The notes beneath the pieces are model-generated. The model had not been told where the DNA came from and did not search any database. It was given only the letters and a program-made list of their open reading frames with translations. Position numbers and translations under genes: made by a program. Positions 26,105 to 35,466 of a DNA stretch of 64,000 nucleotides are shown in pieces. Numbering within the stretch: the stretch's first letter is position 1; the number at the start of each line of letters is the position of its first letter. Origin of the DNA: Chelatococcus sp. HY11 (lineage in GTDB: Bacteria; Pseudomonadota; Alphaproteobacteria; Rhizobiales; Beijerinckiaceae). The stretch is taken from contig NZ_JAHBRX010000001.1 of the NCBI RefSeq assembly GCF_018398335.1, positions 372,001 to 436,000 on the forward strand. The letters run 5' to 3'.

Positions 26105-29100
26105 TCAGTCGAAACGTCCGGTGGCATGGGCGAGCATCGTATAGACCTTGCCGGTCTCCGAGGTCAGGTAGGTCTTGGTCATGACCGAATCCCTGTCCTT
26201 GCGTGACACCTCGGCGAGCAGCCTCTCGAATTCCTCGATATAGCGGTTCACCGTATCCCTGAACTCCGGGTCACGACGATATTTCCGCCGGATCTCCTCG
26301 AAGGTCTGCTGGCCCTGTAGCGTGTACAACCGGCGGGTGAACACGTTGCGTTCGCCACGCTTGTACCGTTCCCAGAGCTCGAGTGCCGCGTCGTGGTCGA
26401 TCATCCGCGCGATATCGACCGAGATCGAGTCCAGAAGCTCGATTGTATGCCGGGGGGAGCGCTCACCCCGTTCCTGTGGCGCAGGAGGCGGGGCTTCCAC
26501 GAGCTTGGCGGCGAGGTCCGTGCCCTTGGAGGCATCCTTCGGCGTGGCGTCATCGCGTGAGGCCCGCACAAGGAGATCGGACAGCCAGCCCCGGGCGCCC
26601 GTCTGGTTGGTATCGCGCCCCGGGGCAGGCGCCGGTGTCGGAGCGGGAACGTCTTCCCGACGGCTCGGAACGAGGCGCGCGGCCGCGTCCGTGAAGCTAT
26701 CGGCAACGGCTGCCGCCGGGGAACGTGTCTGTGCGGACGGCGGCCCGCTCGGGCGTGGCGTCGGGCCTTCGGCCGAAGGGGGAGGGCTGCGGCGGGCGGG
26801 CGCTTCCATGCGTGGGCTGACGTCCCCGCGCTGGCTCGTCCGCGGCTCGGCGACGTCAAGGGACCGGCCCTGACGGGACACAATATCGGTCAATTCGTTG
26901 AGCGCCTTGATCTGATCGGCCACCACGCGTCGCATCGCGGTGGCGCTTTCCTGCGTCTCTCGCGGAAGCTCGACCATGCCGCGCTGAAGCTCCCGGCGCG
27001 TTGCCTCGAGCTCCTGGCGGATCTCGCCGGACACGGACCGCATGTCATCCGCGATGCCGTGGAAGCGCTCGGTCGCCTTGCCGAGGCCTTCGCCCATCTC
27101 CTTCAGAACCTGCTCGTAGGCCTTGCGCAGCGCCGCGGCGGTCTGCTCCCGCTCGTGATCGGTCGTTGCACGGATCTGGTTGAACTGCTCGGTGATCGCT
27201 TGCGTCGTCGACTCGGCGTTGCTGGACAGGAGCGTGCCGATCTGGCGCGCCTTCTTCTGCGCGTCTTCCAGGGAATCGGCCAGCAGAGCATTGAAGGAGC
27301 CGGTGATCTGCTCGATATCGCCAGTGCGTTCCGCCACGGCGCCGAGCAGGTTCTCCAGCGTCGCGCGGCGCTTTTCGAGGGCGGCGCCGAGGCGCGTTTC
27401 TACGCTGTCCAATGTCGAGGCTGCGGTCGCCAGCGCCTGGACGTGGTCCGTCGTGAGCTGGGCGACGGATTGGCCCTGGCTGGCGAGCTGCTGGGCGAGC
27501 GTGTTGGCGGTCTGGACAGATCCGCTCGACACTTCGCGCAAAGCCTCCACCTGCGCGCCCACCTCGCTTGAGGCACGCTGCGCCTCCTGGGTCACGGTGT
27601 TGAGCACGGTCTCAAGCTCGCGCACGCGGTGGCCGAGGCCTTCCTCGACGCTTGTGAGATTGGTGCTGGCACCGGCGGTGAGCTGCTGCAGCAGCTGGTT
27701 GGCCTCCGACAAGCGGCCGAGCACGCCGGACAGCTCGCCGCGCAGGCGGTCGTTGGTCGCGACCAGCGCCTCGATGGACTGGCTCGTACCCGCGTCGATC
27801 GCTTGGCGCAGGCCTTCGCTCGACGCGGCGAAGAGTTCGGTCATGTGTTCGCTGCGCTCGCGAACGGCATCGGCCACGGACAGGCCTCGCGCCTCGAGCG
27901 TGCGGACAACGGCCTCGCCGATGGAGGCCAGCTCGCGGGCGATCGCCTCGCCCTGGTCGCCAAGGCTGGCAACGAGGTTGGTGCCCCTCTCGCCGAACAG
28001 CGATGACAGTTCCGCCATGCGATTGCCGAGGCTCGAGTCGATGGCCTCGGACCGCAGCGTCAGCTCTTCGCTGAGGCGGCGACCCCGCTCGTCCAGGGTG
28101 GTCGAGACAGAATCCAGGCGATCGACGACACGTTCCTCGAAGCGCGCGACGCGCTGGTCGAGCGTGGAGGCGATCTCCAGGGCACGGCCGCCGAGCGTCT
28201 GGTTGATCTCCTCCGCCTTGCGCGAGAGGATTTCGGTGAGGGCTTCGCTCTTGCCGGAGACCATGCTGCCGATCTCGTCGGCCTTGACCTGCAAGGCATG
28301 AGTCACGTCGCGTCCGCCCTCGGCGAGGACGCGGGCGATGCCGCTGGTATGGCGGATCAGCGCCTCGCTCAGGGCATTGGCGCGCGCTCCGAGACCCTCG
28401 TCGATGCCGGTGATGAGCGTGTCGAGGTTCTTCGCGATCTCGCCGCTCTTCGCGGCTGAACGCTGCTCGATCGCCGCGATCTGCTGCTCCATGACCTCGG
28501 CTGCGGTGCGGCTGCGCTCGACAAGCGCATTTCCGAGTTCCTCGCCATGGGTCGCGAACAGGTCGCGCACGGCGGTGAGCTGCGCTTCCACCACCTCGGT
28601 GAAGCGGCCGGTGTCGTTCGCGATGCGGTCCACGAGCGTGCTGCCGTGGATGACGACGGTCTCCTGCAGCGTGCCGATGTGGTTGGTCAGCGTCGTGTCG
28701 AGCTTCTGGCCCTGTGTCTCCATGAGCTCCTGCAGGCTGCCGATACGCATCCCTAAGGTCGCGATGAGCTCCTGCCCACCGGTATTGACGAGGTTCTCGA
28801 AGCTCGCGAGGCGTGAGGCAAGGGCAAAGTCGAGCGAGCGCGAGCGCGTGTCGACCACGTCCTCGAAACCCGCAATGCGCTCGCCAATGACCGTGTCGAG
28901 CTGTCGCCCGCCCGAAACCACGCTGTCGGTAAAGGCCGCGAGCCTGTTCTCGAGCGTCGAATTGAGACGATTGTTGCCGCTTTCCAGGCTGGTTTCCAGC
29001 ACGGTCAGCCGGTCGTCGAGCGCGGCGGTCAGGCGGCCGGCGCCACTCTCGACCGTCGTCTCGAGGGCCGACAGACGCGCGTCGAGCGCCGTCGTGATGC

Positions 29101-32100
29101 GTCCCGTGCCGCTCTCCACCGTGGTCTCGAAGGCGGAAAGGCGCTGCTGGAGCTGCTGGAGCAGCTGGCCGCCACCGTTCTTGACGCTGCTGTCGAACGC
29201 CGCAAGCCGCGCCTCGACCGTTGTCGCGAGGTGTTCGCCGCCATCCGCCAGGGTCTTGGCGAAAGCCGCGATGCGCTCGTCGAGTGCGGTCGCGAGCCCG
29301 CTGCTTCCGTCCTTGATGCTCCCGTCGAAAGCCGAGAGACGCTCGTCCAGCGTGGACGCAAGGTGGGAGCTGCCTGCCTCGATCCCCTCGATGAAGGTCG
29401 AGATCCGTTCGTCGATGGTGCTGGTAAGTGCGCCGCTGCCGTCCTTGATGTGGCTGCTCAGCACAGCCAGGCGCTCGTCAAACGTGTTGGCGAGCTTTTC
29501 GCTGCCGTCGCTGAGTGTGGCGCCAAAGCCGGCCAGCCTTGTATCGAGCGTCGTCGCGAGCTGGTTGTTCCCGGTCTCGACGAGGTCGCCGAAGGCTTGC
29601 AGCCGGCCGTCCAGCGCCGCGGCTAGCTTGTCGCCGCCGCCGTGGATGGTGGTGCTGAACGCCGCGAGGCGTCCGTCAAGCGCTTCCGCCAAGCGGCCGG
29701 TGCCATCCTCGATGCGGGTGTTGAAGGTCGCGAGCCGGTCGTCGAGCGTGGTCGTGAGCTTTTCGCTGCCTTCCTCAACCCGATTGCCGAACGCCGCCAG
29801 CCGGCTGTCGAGAGCGGCGGCAAGCTTTTCGCTGCCCTGATCGACCGAGCTGTCCAGCGCGGCGAGCCTCTCGTCCAGGGTCAAGGCGAGCTTGCTGCTG
29901 CCGCCCTCGATTCGGTTGCTGAAAACCGTCAACCTGTCGTCGAGCGTTGCAACGAGGCGCGTGCTGCCCTTGCCGATGGTGTCGCCGAAGACAGCGAGGC
30001 GCATATCGAGGGTGTCGGCGAGGCGGGTTGCGCCGTCCTCGACATGGCTGTTGAACGTGGCAAGCCTGCCATCGAGGGTCTCGACCAGGCGAGTGCTGCC
30101 ATCGCCGATCGCATTTCCGAAGACGGACAGACGCGTGTCGAGGGTGTCTGCGAGGCGGGTTGCGCCGTCCTCGATATGGCTGTTGAACGTTGCCAGCCTG
30201 CCATCGAGGGCCTCGACCAGACGGGTACTGCCATCGCCGATCGCGTTCCCGAAGACGGCCAAGCGCGTGTCGAGCGCGTCCGCGAGGCGGTTTGCCCCGT
30301 CGTCGATACGGCTGTTGAAGGTGCTGAGCCGTGTGTCGATGGCTGTCGCAAGCTGGTGGCTGCCAGTGTCGATGGCCGCGTTGAACGACGCGAGACGTCC
30401 ATCGAGCGTCGCGGCGAGCTGTTCGCTCGTCCCGTTGATGCGGTCGCCAAATGTCGACAGATGGTCGTGCAGGGTGGCGGCGAGCTGTCCGCTTCCCGAG
30501 CTTATGCCGGCATTGAGCGCGGCAAGGCGCTCATCGAGGGTTGCGGCAAGCTGGCTCCCGCCCTCGTTGACGCTGGCGTTGAGCGCAGCCAGGCGTCCGT
30601 CGAGGGTCGCGGCGAGGCGCGCGCCACCTTCGTTGATGCCGCCGTTGAGGGCTGCCAGGCGTTCGTCCAGGGCGTTGGCGAGCTGCTTGCTGCCTTCGTC
30701 GAGGCGCAGGCCAAAGGCGGATAGCCGCTCGTCCAGCGAGGCCGTGATCTGCTGGCCGCCGGTGTTGACGCTCGTGTTGAAGGCGTTCAGGCGGCCGTCG
30801 AGCGTCGCGGACAGGTGTTGCGTGCCGGCCTGAACGCTCTTGATGAAGGTGGTGATGCGTCCGTCCAGAGTGGTGGAGAGATGCTGTCCACCTTCCGCGA
30901 TGCTGGCCTTCAGCGTGTCGATGCGGCCCGCCAGTGTCTGGGCCAGCTGCTCGCCGCCGCTGTGCAGGGCGTTCGACAGGGCCGTCAGCTGTTCTTCGAT
31001 TGTGGACGCCAACTGGCCGCTGCCGTCCTGAATGCCGGACTGGAACGCCGCGAGCCGCCCGTCGAGAGCCGCGGTGAGGTTGCCGCCTCCGGTCGCGATG
31101 CTGGCCTCGAAGGCCGCGAGCCTGCCCTCCAGGGAAGACGCGAGCTTGCCGCCGCCGGCCTCGATGCTTTCCTCGAAGGCCGCGAGGCGCTGCAGCAGGG
31201 TCTCGTCCAGGTTACGGCTGCGCTCGTTGATCGTGCGTGCCAAAGTCTCCGCATTGCGGGCAAGAGTGTCGTTGACACGCGAGCCCTGCGCCGCCACGGC
31301 CAGCACGATTTCATTGCCGGTGCCGCTGAGCAGTTCCTGCGCTTCCGTCGTCTGGTTGGTGATGGCGGTTTTGAATTCGGCCGTCCGGTTCTGGAAATCG
31401 TCCGCGAAACGCTTTGCGCTGGCTTCGAAGGCACCCTGGGCGCCGTTTGCCTGCTCGCCGATCAGTTTGGCGACCCGGTCGCCCGTGACCGACAGTGTCT
31501 CTTCAAGCGTGCGGCCGTTCGTCTCGATGGTTTCGTGGATACGATCGCCGGTGGAGGCGAGGCGATCGGCGAGAGTGCCGCCGCGCTCGACGATGGTTTC
31601 GGTGACGCCGCGACCGACCTCCTCGATGCGCTCCGTCACCTCCGTGCCGCGGAGCACGATAGTGCTCGCGACCTTCTGGCCGGCGACCGAGATGGTCTCG
31701 TTGAGCTCGCTGCCCTGCTGGGAAATGGTCGTCGCGACGCCCGCGCCGACTTCCTCGATACGGCGGCTGACTTCCGCGCCCCGCTCGCCGAGGGTCGTGC
31801 CGAGCGCCTCGCCCGTGGTCCGCAGTGTCTCGTTCACCTCGCCCGCCTTGCGGGCGATGCTGTCGGCGATCTCGGATCCGGTCGCGGCGATCTTGCGCGT
31901 CACCTCGACGGAGCTCTCCTGGAGGCCGGCGTTGAGCTTGTGCCCGGTCTGCTCGATGGTCTGCGAGATCTCCAGGCCCTTCTTGTCGAGAAGCGCGGTG
32001 ACCTCGTTGCTCGCGGTGGCGAGGCGCACGTTGACGCTCTCCGCCGTGGCGCTGAGGCGATCGACAAGGCCCGTCCCACGGCTTTGCATCTCGTTCAGCA

Positions 32101-33118
32101 TGCGGTCGCTGATCTGGTCCAGCGTCTGGGCCATCTGCTCGCCCTTGAAGCCGAGTGATTCGGCTGCCTTCGTGCCCGCCGAGGTCACGGCCTCCACGAG
32201 ATTGCGGCCGGCCACCTCGAGTTCCTGGGTGAGGTTTTCATGGGCACCCGTGATCGAACCCCGCACGCGGTCGGCATTCGCGACGATGGCCTCACGCTGG
32301 GCGACCAACTCGTCGATCAGGGTGCGGATCCGGATCTCATTGCCCTGGTAGGCGCGCTCGAGAGTCGAAATCTCGCTGCGGACGAGCGTCTCCAGCTCGC
32401 CGGCACGGGCGAGTGCACGCTCGACGCCGTCGCCGATGGCGGCGACCTCACGGCGAACCGCCTGCGACAAATTGACCACTGCCTCCGAGGCCAAGGTTTC
32501 CGGCTGGGCGAGACGGACGGCGACCCCTGTCATGGCACGCGCTACATGGCGCATTTCCTGCGTGCGCAGGCTCAGGATGGCCAGCACGAAGAATAGAAGC
32601 ACCGGGCCTATCAGCAACACGCCCATCAGACCCCAGTCAGTCGGGGCGAGGGTTGTGAGAACGCTCTGCACACCATTGGCGGTGATGCCATAGCGTGCGT
32701 TGAGGAACGCGCCCATGGCAATGAGCCAGCACAGCGATGCCAGGGCCGCGAACCAGAGGGGTTCCCGTGAAGGCTTCTGCTGCAAGGTCTGGAGCAAGGC
32801 GCCGACGGACTGGCGGTCATCGTTGGCGACGCGGGAGGGATCCGGCGCGATAACGGCTGCGGGGCGGGGGGGATCAATATGGTTCGGCCCGGGGCGTGCC
32901 GGTTCGGCGGGCGCGGCGTCCCGGCGCTTGCTCGCGAACATGTCGTCATCCCGCGTGTCGGGTAGCCGCGTGTCCTTCGGATCCTTGAGGTCCTTGGAAT
33001 CGGCGGTTTTCGCCTGGGAGCTCGGCGCCTGCATGTCCGCTACGTTCAGCGTCAACGCCTGTTCAAGCGCCGACAAAGCTTCCTGCGTCGGATCAACGAG
33101 TTTATTTTCTTTGGCCAT
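26105..33118 (-). CDS. Giant membrane-anchored helical-repeat protein, growth pole ring (GPR)-like
   Basis: A 2337-residue protein. Residues 1-120 are polar and probably cytoplasmic. Two TM helices follow (about 121-140 and 162-184), then roughly 1900 residues of almost uninterrupted amphipathic helix. The core is a 22-residue repeat (L-D-x-R-L-A-x-F ... G-x-x-L-A-x-T), about 39 units in a row at residues 641-1498, with looser 22-mers on both sides. A Pro/Ala-rich linker (about 2080-2220) leads to a compact C-terminal domain of about 110 residues (ALELWERYKRGERNVFTRRL, EIRRKYRRDPEFRDTV). The 22-mer is the apolipoprotein-type period. Agrobacterium GPR, a giant apolipoprotein-like protein ringing the growth pole and needed for polar growth and rod shape, has the same design; TipN of Caulobacter is a smaller analogue. 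The ATG at 33118 has GAGG in front. Confidence 0.82.
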   Translation of the reverse strand: MAKENKLVDPTQEALSALEQALTLNVADMQAPSSQAKTADSKDLKDPKDTRLPDTRDDDMFASKRRDAAPAEPARPGPNHIDPPRPAAVIAPDPSRVANDDRQSVGALLQTLQQKPSREPLWFAALASLCWLIAMGAFLNARYGITANGVQSVLTTLAPTDWGLMGVLLIGPVLLFFVLAILSLRTQEMRHVARAMTGVAVRLAQPETLASEAVVNLSQAVRREVAAIGDGVERALARAGELETLVRSEISTLERAYQGNEIRIRTLIDELVAQREAIVANADRVRGSITGAHENLTQELEVAGRNLVEAVTSAGTKAAESLGFKGEQMAQTLDQISDRMLNEMQSRGTGLVDRLSATAESVNVRLATASNEVTALLDKKGLEISQTIEQTGHKLNAGLQESSVEVTRKIAATGSEIADSIARKAGEVNETLRTTGEALGTTLGERGAEVSRRIEEVGAGVATTISQQGSELNETISVAGQKVASTIVLRGTEVTERIEEVGRGVTETIVERGGTLADRLASTGDRIHETIETNGRTLEETLSVTGDRVAKLIGEQANGAQGAFEASAKRFADDFQNRTAEFKTAITNQTTEAQELLSGTGNEIVLAVAAQGSRVNDTLARNAETLARTINERSRNLDETLLQRLAAFEESIEAGGGKLASSLEGRLAAFEASIATGGGNLTAALDGRLAAFQSGIQDGSGQLASTIEEQLTALSNALHSGGEQLAQTLAGRIDTLKASIAEGGQHLSTTLDGRITTFIKSVQAGTQHLSATLDGRLNAFNTSVNTGGQQITASLDERLSAFGLRLDEGSKQLANALDERLAALNGGINEGGARLAATLDGRLAALNASVNEGGSQLAATLDERLAALNAGISSGSGQLAATLHDHLSTFGDRINGTSEQLAATLDGRLASFNAAIDTGSHQLATAIDTRLSTFNSRIDDGANRLADALDTRLAVFGNAIGDGSTRLVEALDGRLATFNSHIEDGATRLADTLDTRLSVFGNAIGDGSTRLVETLDGRLATFNSHVEDGATRLADTLDMRLAVFGDTIGKGSTRLVATLDDRLTVFSNRIEGGSSKLALTLDERLAALDSSVDQGSEKLAAALDSRLAAFGNRVEEGSEKLTTTLDDRLATFNTRIEDGTGRLAEALDGRLAAFSTTIHGGGDKLAAALDGRLQAFGDLVETGNNQLATTLDTRLAGFGATLSDGSEKLANTFDERLAVLSSHIKDGSGALTSTIDERISTFIEGIEAGSSHLASTLDERLSAFDGSIKDGSSGLATALDERIAAFAKTLADGGEHLATTVEARLAAFDSSVKNGGGQLLQQLQQRLSAFETTVESGTGRITTALDARLSALETTVESGAGRLTAALDDRLTVLETSLESGNNRLNSTLENRLAAFTDSVVSGGRQLDTVIGERIAGFEDVVDTRSRSLDFALASRLASFENLVNTGGQELIATLGMRIGSLQELMETQGQKLDTTLTNHIGTLQETVVIHGSTLVDRIANDTGRFTEVVEAQLTAVRDLFATHGEELGNALVERSRTAAEVMEQQIAAIEQRSAAKSGEIAKNLDTLITGIDEGLGARANALSEALIRHTSGIARVLAEGGRDVTHALQVKADEIGSMVSGKSEALTEILSRKAEEINQTLGGRALEIASTLDQRVARFEERVVDRLDSVSTTLDERGRRLSEELTLRSEAIDSSLGNRMAELSSLFGERGTNLVASLGDQGEAIARELASIGEAVVRTLEARGLSVADAVRERSEHMTELFAASSEGLRQAIDAGTSQSIEALVATNDRLRGELSGVLGRLSEANQLLQQLTAGASTNLTSVEEGLGHRVRELETVLNTVTQEAQRASSEVGAQVEALREVSSGSVQTANTLAQQLASQGQSVAQLTTDHVQALATAASTLDSVETRLGAALEKRRATLENLLGAVAERTGDIEQITGSFNALLADSLEDAQKKARQIGTLLSSNAESTTQAITEQFNQIRATTDHEREQTAAALRKAYEQVLKEMGEGLGKATERFHGIADDMRSVSGEIRQELEATRRELQRGMVELPRETQESATAMRRVVADQIKALNELTDIVSRQGRSLDVAEPRTSQRGDVSPRMEAPARRSPPPSAEGPTPRPSGPPSAQTRSPAAAVADSFTDAAARLVPSRREDVPAPTPAPAPGRDTNQTGARGWLSDLLVRASRDDATPKDASKGTDLAAKLVEAPPPAPQERGERSPRHTIELLDSISVDIARMIDHDAALELWERYKRGERNVFTRRLYTLQGQQTFEEIRRKYRRDPEFRDTVNRYIEEFERLLAEVSRKDRDSVMTKTYLTSETGKVYTMLAHATGRFD
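28625..31198 (-). repeat. 66-bp (22-codon) tandem repeat array inside the GPR-like gene
   Basis: Counting the translated sequence by hand gives 39 consecutive 22-residue units with no insertion or deletion between 31198 and 28625. Most begin LDxRLAAF or LDERLSAF and end G-x-x-L-A-x-T. Units 15-18 form two nearly identical 132-bp blocks. The strict 66-bp register shows growth by unit duplication and selection for helix phase. Confidence 0.88.
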
Positions 33119-33441
33119 GTCGCCGCCTCGCATCGCCCCCAATCTCACGCGGCGATCAGGGTGCCTCCTCCCCGATCTTACTGACTGTCGCCGCCGCTAT
33201 CGGCAAACATTCAGCAAATACCGCTGTTTACCATGAGAGCTTAACCCCCCGACGCCGCAATTGAAACCCGAGGCAAGAGGCAATTGAGAGTTTCGTTAAC
33301 GGCTTTTTTACCCTTTTTGGCGCTCTCGATCCATGCCGCTGTCGGTCGTCGTCGAGCTTGCGAAGAATGTTGATGGAGCGGCGATAGCGCTGCATGGTGC
33401 CCCAGTCCGTGTGCAATATCTGCATGAACAATGAGCGTGTT
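33119..33441. other. Divergent spacer between the GPR-like gene and the Hpt gene
   Basis: About 320 bp that must hold the promoters for both divergent genes. It is locally AT-rich with a T7 run near 33303 and single TTAAC half-sites near 33240 and 33294. No full CtrA site or other motif could be assigned. Confidence 0.4.
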
Positions 33442-33816
33442 ATGAGTGAGCGATTCGGAGAGGGCCCCCCGGCCAAAGATGCTGTGGATATTGACGAGGC
33501 CTACCTGGATCAACAGACAGGGGGCGATCGCGAGCTCGCGTGCGAGATCATCGGCCTCTATCGCGATCAACTCCGCCAGCAGTATGCCGTCATCACAGGG
33601 CAGGGCGAGCTGCGCGCACGCTCCGACGCCGCCCACACCCTCAAAGGCTCTTCGCGCGCCATCGGAGCGTGGAAGGTGGCGGCCATCGTCCAGGATATAG
33701 AAGGCGCTCTGACCGAGCCCGCGACGCTGGAGCTCGAGATGCTCTTCCGGCGGTTCGATGCGGCCATCACCGCCGCGGACGCCGTGATGCAAGATATCCT
33801 GGCCCGCCCGACATGA
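33442..33816 (+). CDS. Stand-alone Hpt (histidine phosphotransfer) domain protein
   Basis: A 124-residue four-helix phosphotransfer protein. The phosphorylation motif is AHTLKGSSRAIG with His65, in the usual Hpt context. The domain fills nearly the whole protein, so it would pass phosphate between a hybrid kinase and a response regulator. It has no kinase or receiver neighbour; the nearest gene is the divergent GPR-like one. The ATG at 33442 was chosen because upstream in-frame starts (33394, 33424) add an unlikely Cys-rich leader. The partner is unknown. Confidence 0.86.
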   Translation: MSERFGEGPPAKDAVDIDEAYLDQQTGGDRELACEIIGLYRDQLRQQYAVITGQGELRARSDAAHTLKGSSRAIGAWKVAAIVQDIEGALTEPATLELEMLFRRFDAAITAADAVMQDILARPT

Positions 33817-33865
33817 TCTGGCGGTCGTCGATTGCTCGTTGTCTTCAAGTGCCGAAGGACAGATT

Positions 33866-34186
33866 ATGACAGCCGTGACTTTCGTGGATGCCGCCGGAAC
33901 GGCGAGGACCGTCGAGGCCAATGTTGGCTCCACGGTGATGGAGACGGCCATCCACAACGGGGTGCCCGGCATCGATGCCGAATGCGGTGGAGCCTGCGCC
34001 TGCGCGACATGCCACGTCTATGTCGAGGACGCCTGGTGGGATCGGGTCGGCCCTCCCGAAGGCATGGAGGAGGACATGCTCGACTTCGCGTCCGATGTGC
34101 AGCCAACGTCGCGCCTGTCGTGTCAGATCAGGATCACGCCCGATCTCGACGGCCTCGTCGTCCACACGCCTCCCCGCCAGGGATGA
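33866..34186 (+). CDS. 2Fe-2S ferredoxin, adrenodoxin/FdxB type
   Basis: A 106-residue soluble electron carrier. Cluster ligands C40, C46, C49 and C86 give the C-x5-C-x2-C...C pattern (ECGGACACATCHVYV and RLSCQI), with an extra Cys at 44. The acidic helix EGMEEDMLDFA after the cluster loop is typical of adrenodoxin-type proteins that serve cytochrome P450s or Fe-S assembly. AAGGA precedes the ATG at 33866. No isc or P450 gene is close by, so the partner is not evident. It follows the Hpt gene by 49 bp. Confidence 0.92.
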   Translation: MTAVTFVDAAGTARTVEANVGSTVMETAIHNGVPGIDAECGGACACATCHVYVEDAWWDRVGPPEGMEEDMLDFASDVQPTSRLSCQIRITPDLDGLVVHTPPRQG

Positions 34187-34380
34187 AGAGCGCTTACCAC
34201 GATCCGGCTTCCATGTTGCCGATCGCGTGCGTCTGTCGGATATCTTCAGCCATCGGGTCGCGGTGCTGATATCGGTTTTTGCAAAGACAATTTCGTGCCC
34301 TGGTGTTCCCAGGGAAAGGGGTGACGGTCAATAGTCCAGGCCATGGAGCCGCGGCCGGGTCACAGTGACGGAGGCAATGG

Positions 34381-34806
34381 ATGTACAAGAATATTCTGGT
34401 GCCGATCGACATTTCCGATGCCGGTTTCTCGCGCCATTCCATCGACAAGGCGGTGGCCTTCGCCAGTGCGACGGCGGGCTCGATACGCCTTGTCTATGTC
34501 AGGTCGATCCTGCCCGTGACCTTCATGGAATTCGTTCCGCCGGACTTCGACACGGAACAGCAGGAGACCGCTGAGACTGATCTTGCGGCGCTCGCAAAGT
34601 CGATCGTGGCGCCGGAAATATCGGTTAGCCACGTGGTGCGCCTCGGCTCGATCTACAATGAAGTCCTCCAGGAGGCCGAGGACATGAAGGCGGACCTCAT
34701 CATTGTGGGCTCACACAAGCCGGCGATGTCGACCTATTTGCTCGGATCAAACGCCGCGACCATCGTTCGCCACGCCACGTGTTCGGTGCTGGTGGTGCGG
34801 GAGTAA
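34381..34806 (+). CDS. Universal stress protein, UspA family
   Basis: A 141-residue single-domain Usp. It starts MYKNILVPIDISD and has the ATP-binding G-x2-G-x9-G-S/T type element near the C terminus (VGSHKPAMSTYLLGSNAA), so it is probably an ATP-binding member. GGAGG lies before the ATG. It is preceded by a 194-bp spacer and followed by its own terminator, so it is probably a single-gene unit. Usp proteins help survival in starvation or stress; no specific stimulus can be read. Confidence 0.93.
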   Translation: MYKNILVPIDISDAGFSRHSIDKAVAFASATAGSIRLVYVRSILPVTFMEFVPPDFDTEQQETAETDLAALAKSIVAPEISVSHVVRLGSIYNEVLQEAEDMKADLIIVGSHKPAMSTYLLGSNAATIVRHATCSVLVVRE

Positions 34807-34853
34807 GCACCTGCTCAACCAAGCATGGTCCGCGGCCAGCGGGCGCGGAGAAT

Positions 34854-34886
34854 GGATCGAAGCGCCGAGGCGCTTCGATCCCTTTT
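34854..34886 (+). terminator. Rho-independent terminator after the Usp gene
   Basis: A 13-bp perfect inverted repeat (GGATCGAAGCGCC with GGCGCTTCGATCC, two bases between the arms, so a few central pairs will open) followed by CTTTT. It lies 48 bp after the Usp stop and 11 bp before the end of the convergent Spy-like gene. Confidence 0.85.
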
Positions 34887-34896
34887 GATCGCCGCG

Positions 34897-35466
34897 TCAG
34901 CCGCGATGATGAGGACCACGCTCGGGGCCGCCTCGACGGGGCCCGCCGTGCTGATCCATCATATCGCGCGCCATCACGTCGAAGCGCCGCTTCTGTCCGG
35001 CATCCAGGCTCTCGTAGAGCGGCGCGGCCGCGTCGGCCAGGGTCTGCATCGTCTTGGCGCGCTCTTCCATCATCGTGGCCCCGCGGCGGAGGCGCTCGAT
35101 CATGTCCGGGCGCTCCTTCTTGCCGCGCTCCTCGCGCGCTTCGCGCCATTTGGCCATCCGCTCGCCGCGCTGCTTGGCGACATCCCGCACCGCGGTCTCC
35201 AGCGCTGGCCAGGATTTTTCCTGATCAGCCGTCAGCTTCAACCCGGCCTTGAAGCCCGCGAGGCGTGCATCGAGCAACGCTCCGCGATCTTCCGCCGATA
35301 GCCGCATGGGGCTGCGCGTGTGGTCCCGTGTCTGGCGGGTTTCCTGCTGAGGGGCTGCCCCCTGGGAGGCGCCTGGCGCGTTGGCGGACTGCGCATAGCT
35401 TGCCGAGAGGGCGCCAGAACCGGCGACGGTCAGTGCGGCAAGGGCGGCGATCATTGTCTTCTTCAT
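34897..35466 (-). CDS. Spy/CpxP-like periplasmic protein (LTxxQ family)
   Basis: A 189-residue periplasmic helical protein. The signal peptide MKKTMIAALAALTVAGSGAL is cleaved after SYA. The LTxxQ-type motif appears as LKLTADQEKSWPALETAV, and a second weaker copy as DAGQKRRFDVMARDM, the usual position in Spy-like chaperones. The C terminus is rich in Gly, Arg and His (HGGPRRGGPERGPHHRG), which could bind metal. GGAGA lies before the ATG. A role in envelope stress or metal binding is inferred from the family. Confidence 0.85.
   Translation of the reverse strand: MKKTMIAALAALTVAGSGALSASYAQSANAPGASQGAAPQQETRQTRDHTRSPMRLSAEDRGALLDARLAGFKAGLKLTADQEKSWPALETAVRDVAKQRGERMAKWREAREERGKKERPDMIERLRRGATMMEERAKTMQTLADAAAPLYESLDAGQKRRFDVMARDMMDQHGGPRRGGPERGPHHRG

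Noticed and set aside
28625-31198. Regular 66-bp periodicity that could suggest a CRISPR or satellite array
   Set aside because: The units are diverged, in frame and encode a phased 22-residue helix; there are no identical repeats separated by unique spacers.
27180-32351. Several long open frames on the plus strand opposite the giant gene (370 to 500 codons)
   Set aside because: They mirror the 66-bp repeat of the minus-strand gene, have repetitive Arg/Ser/Ala-rich translations and no recognisable domain. They are a by-product of high GC and the repeat.
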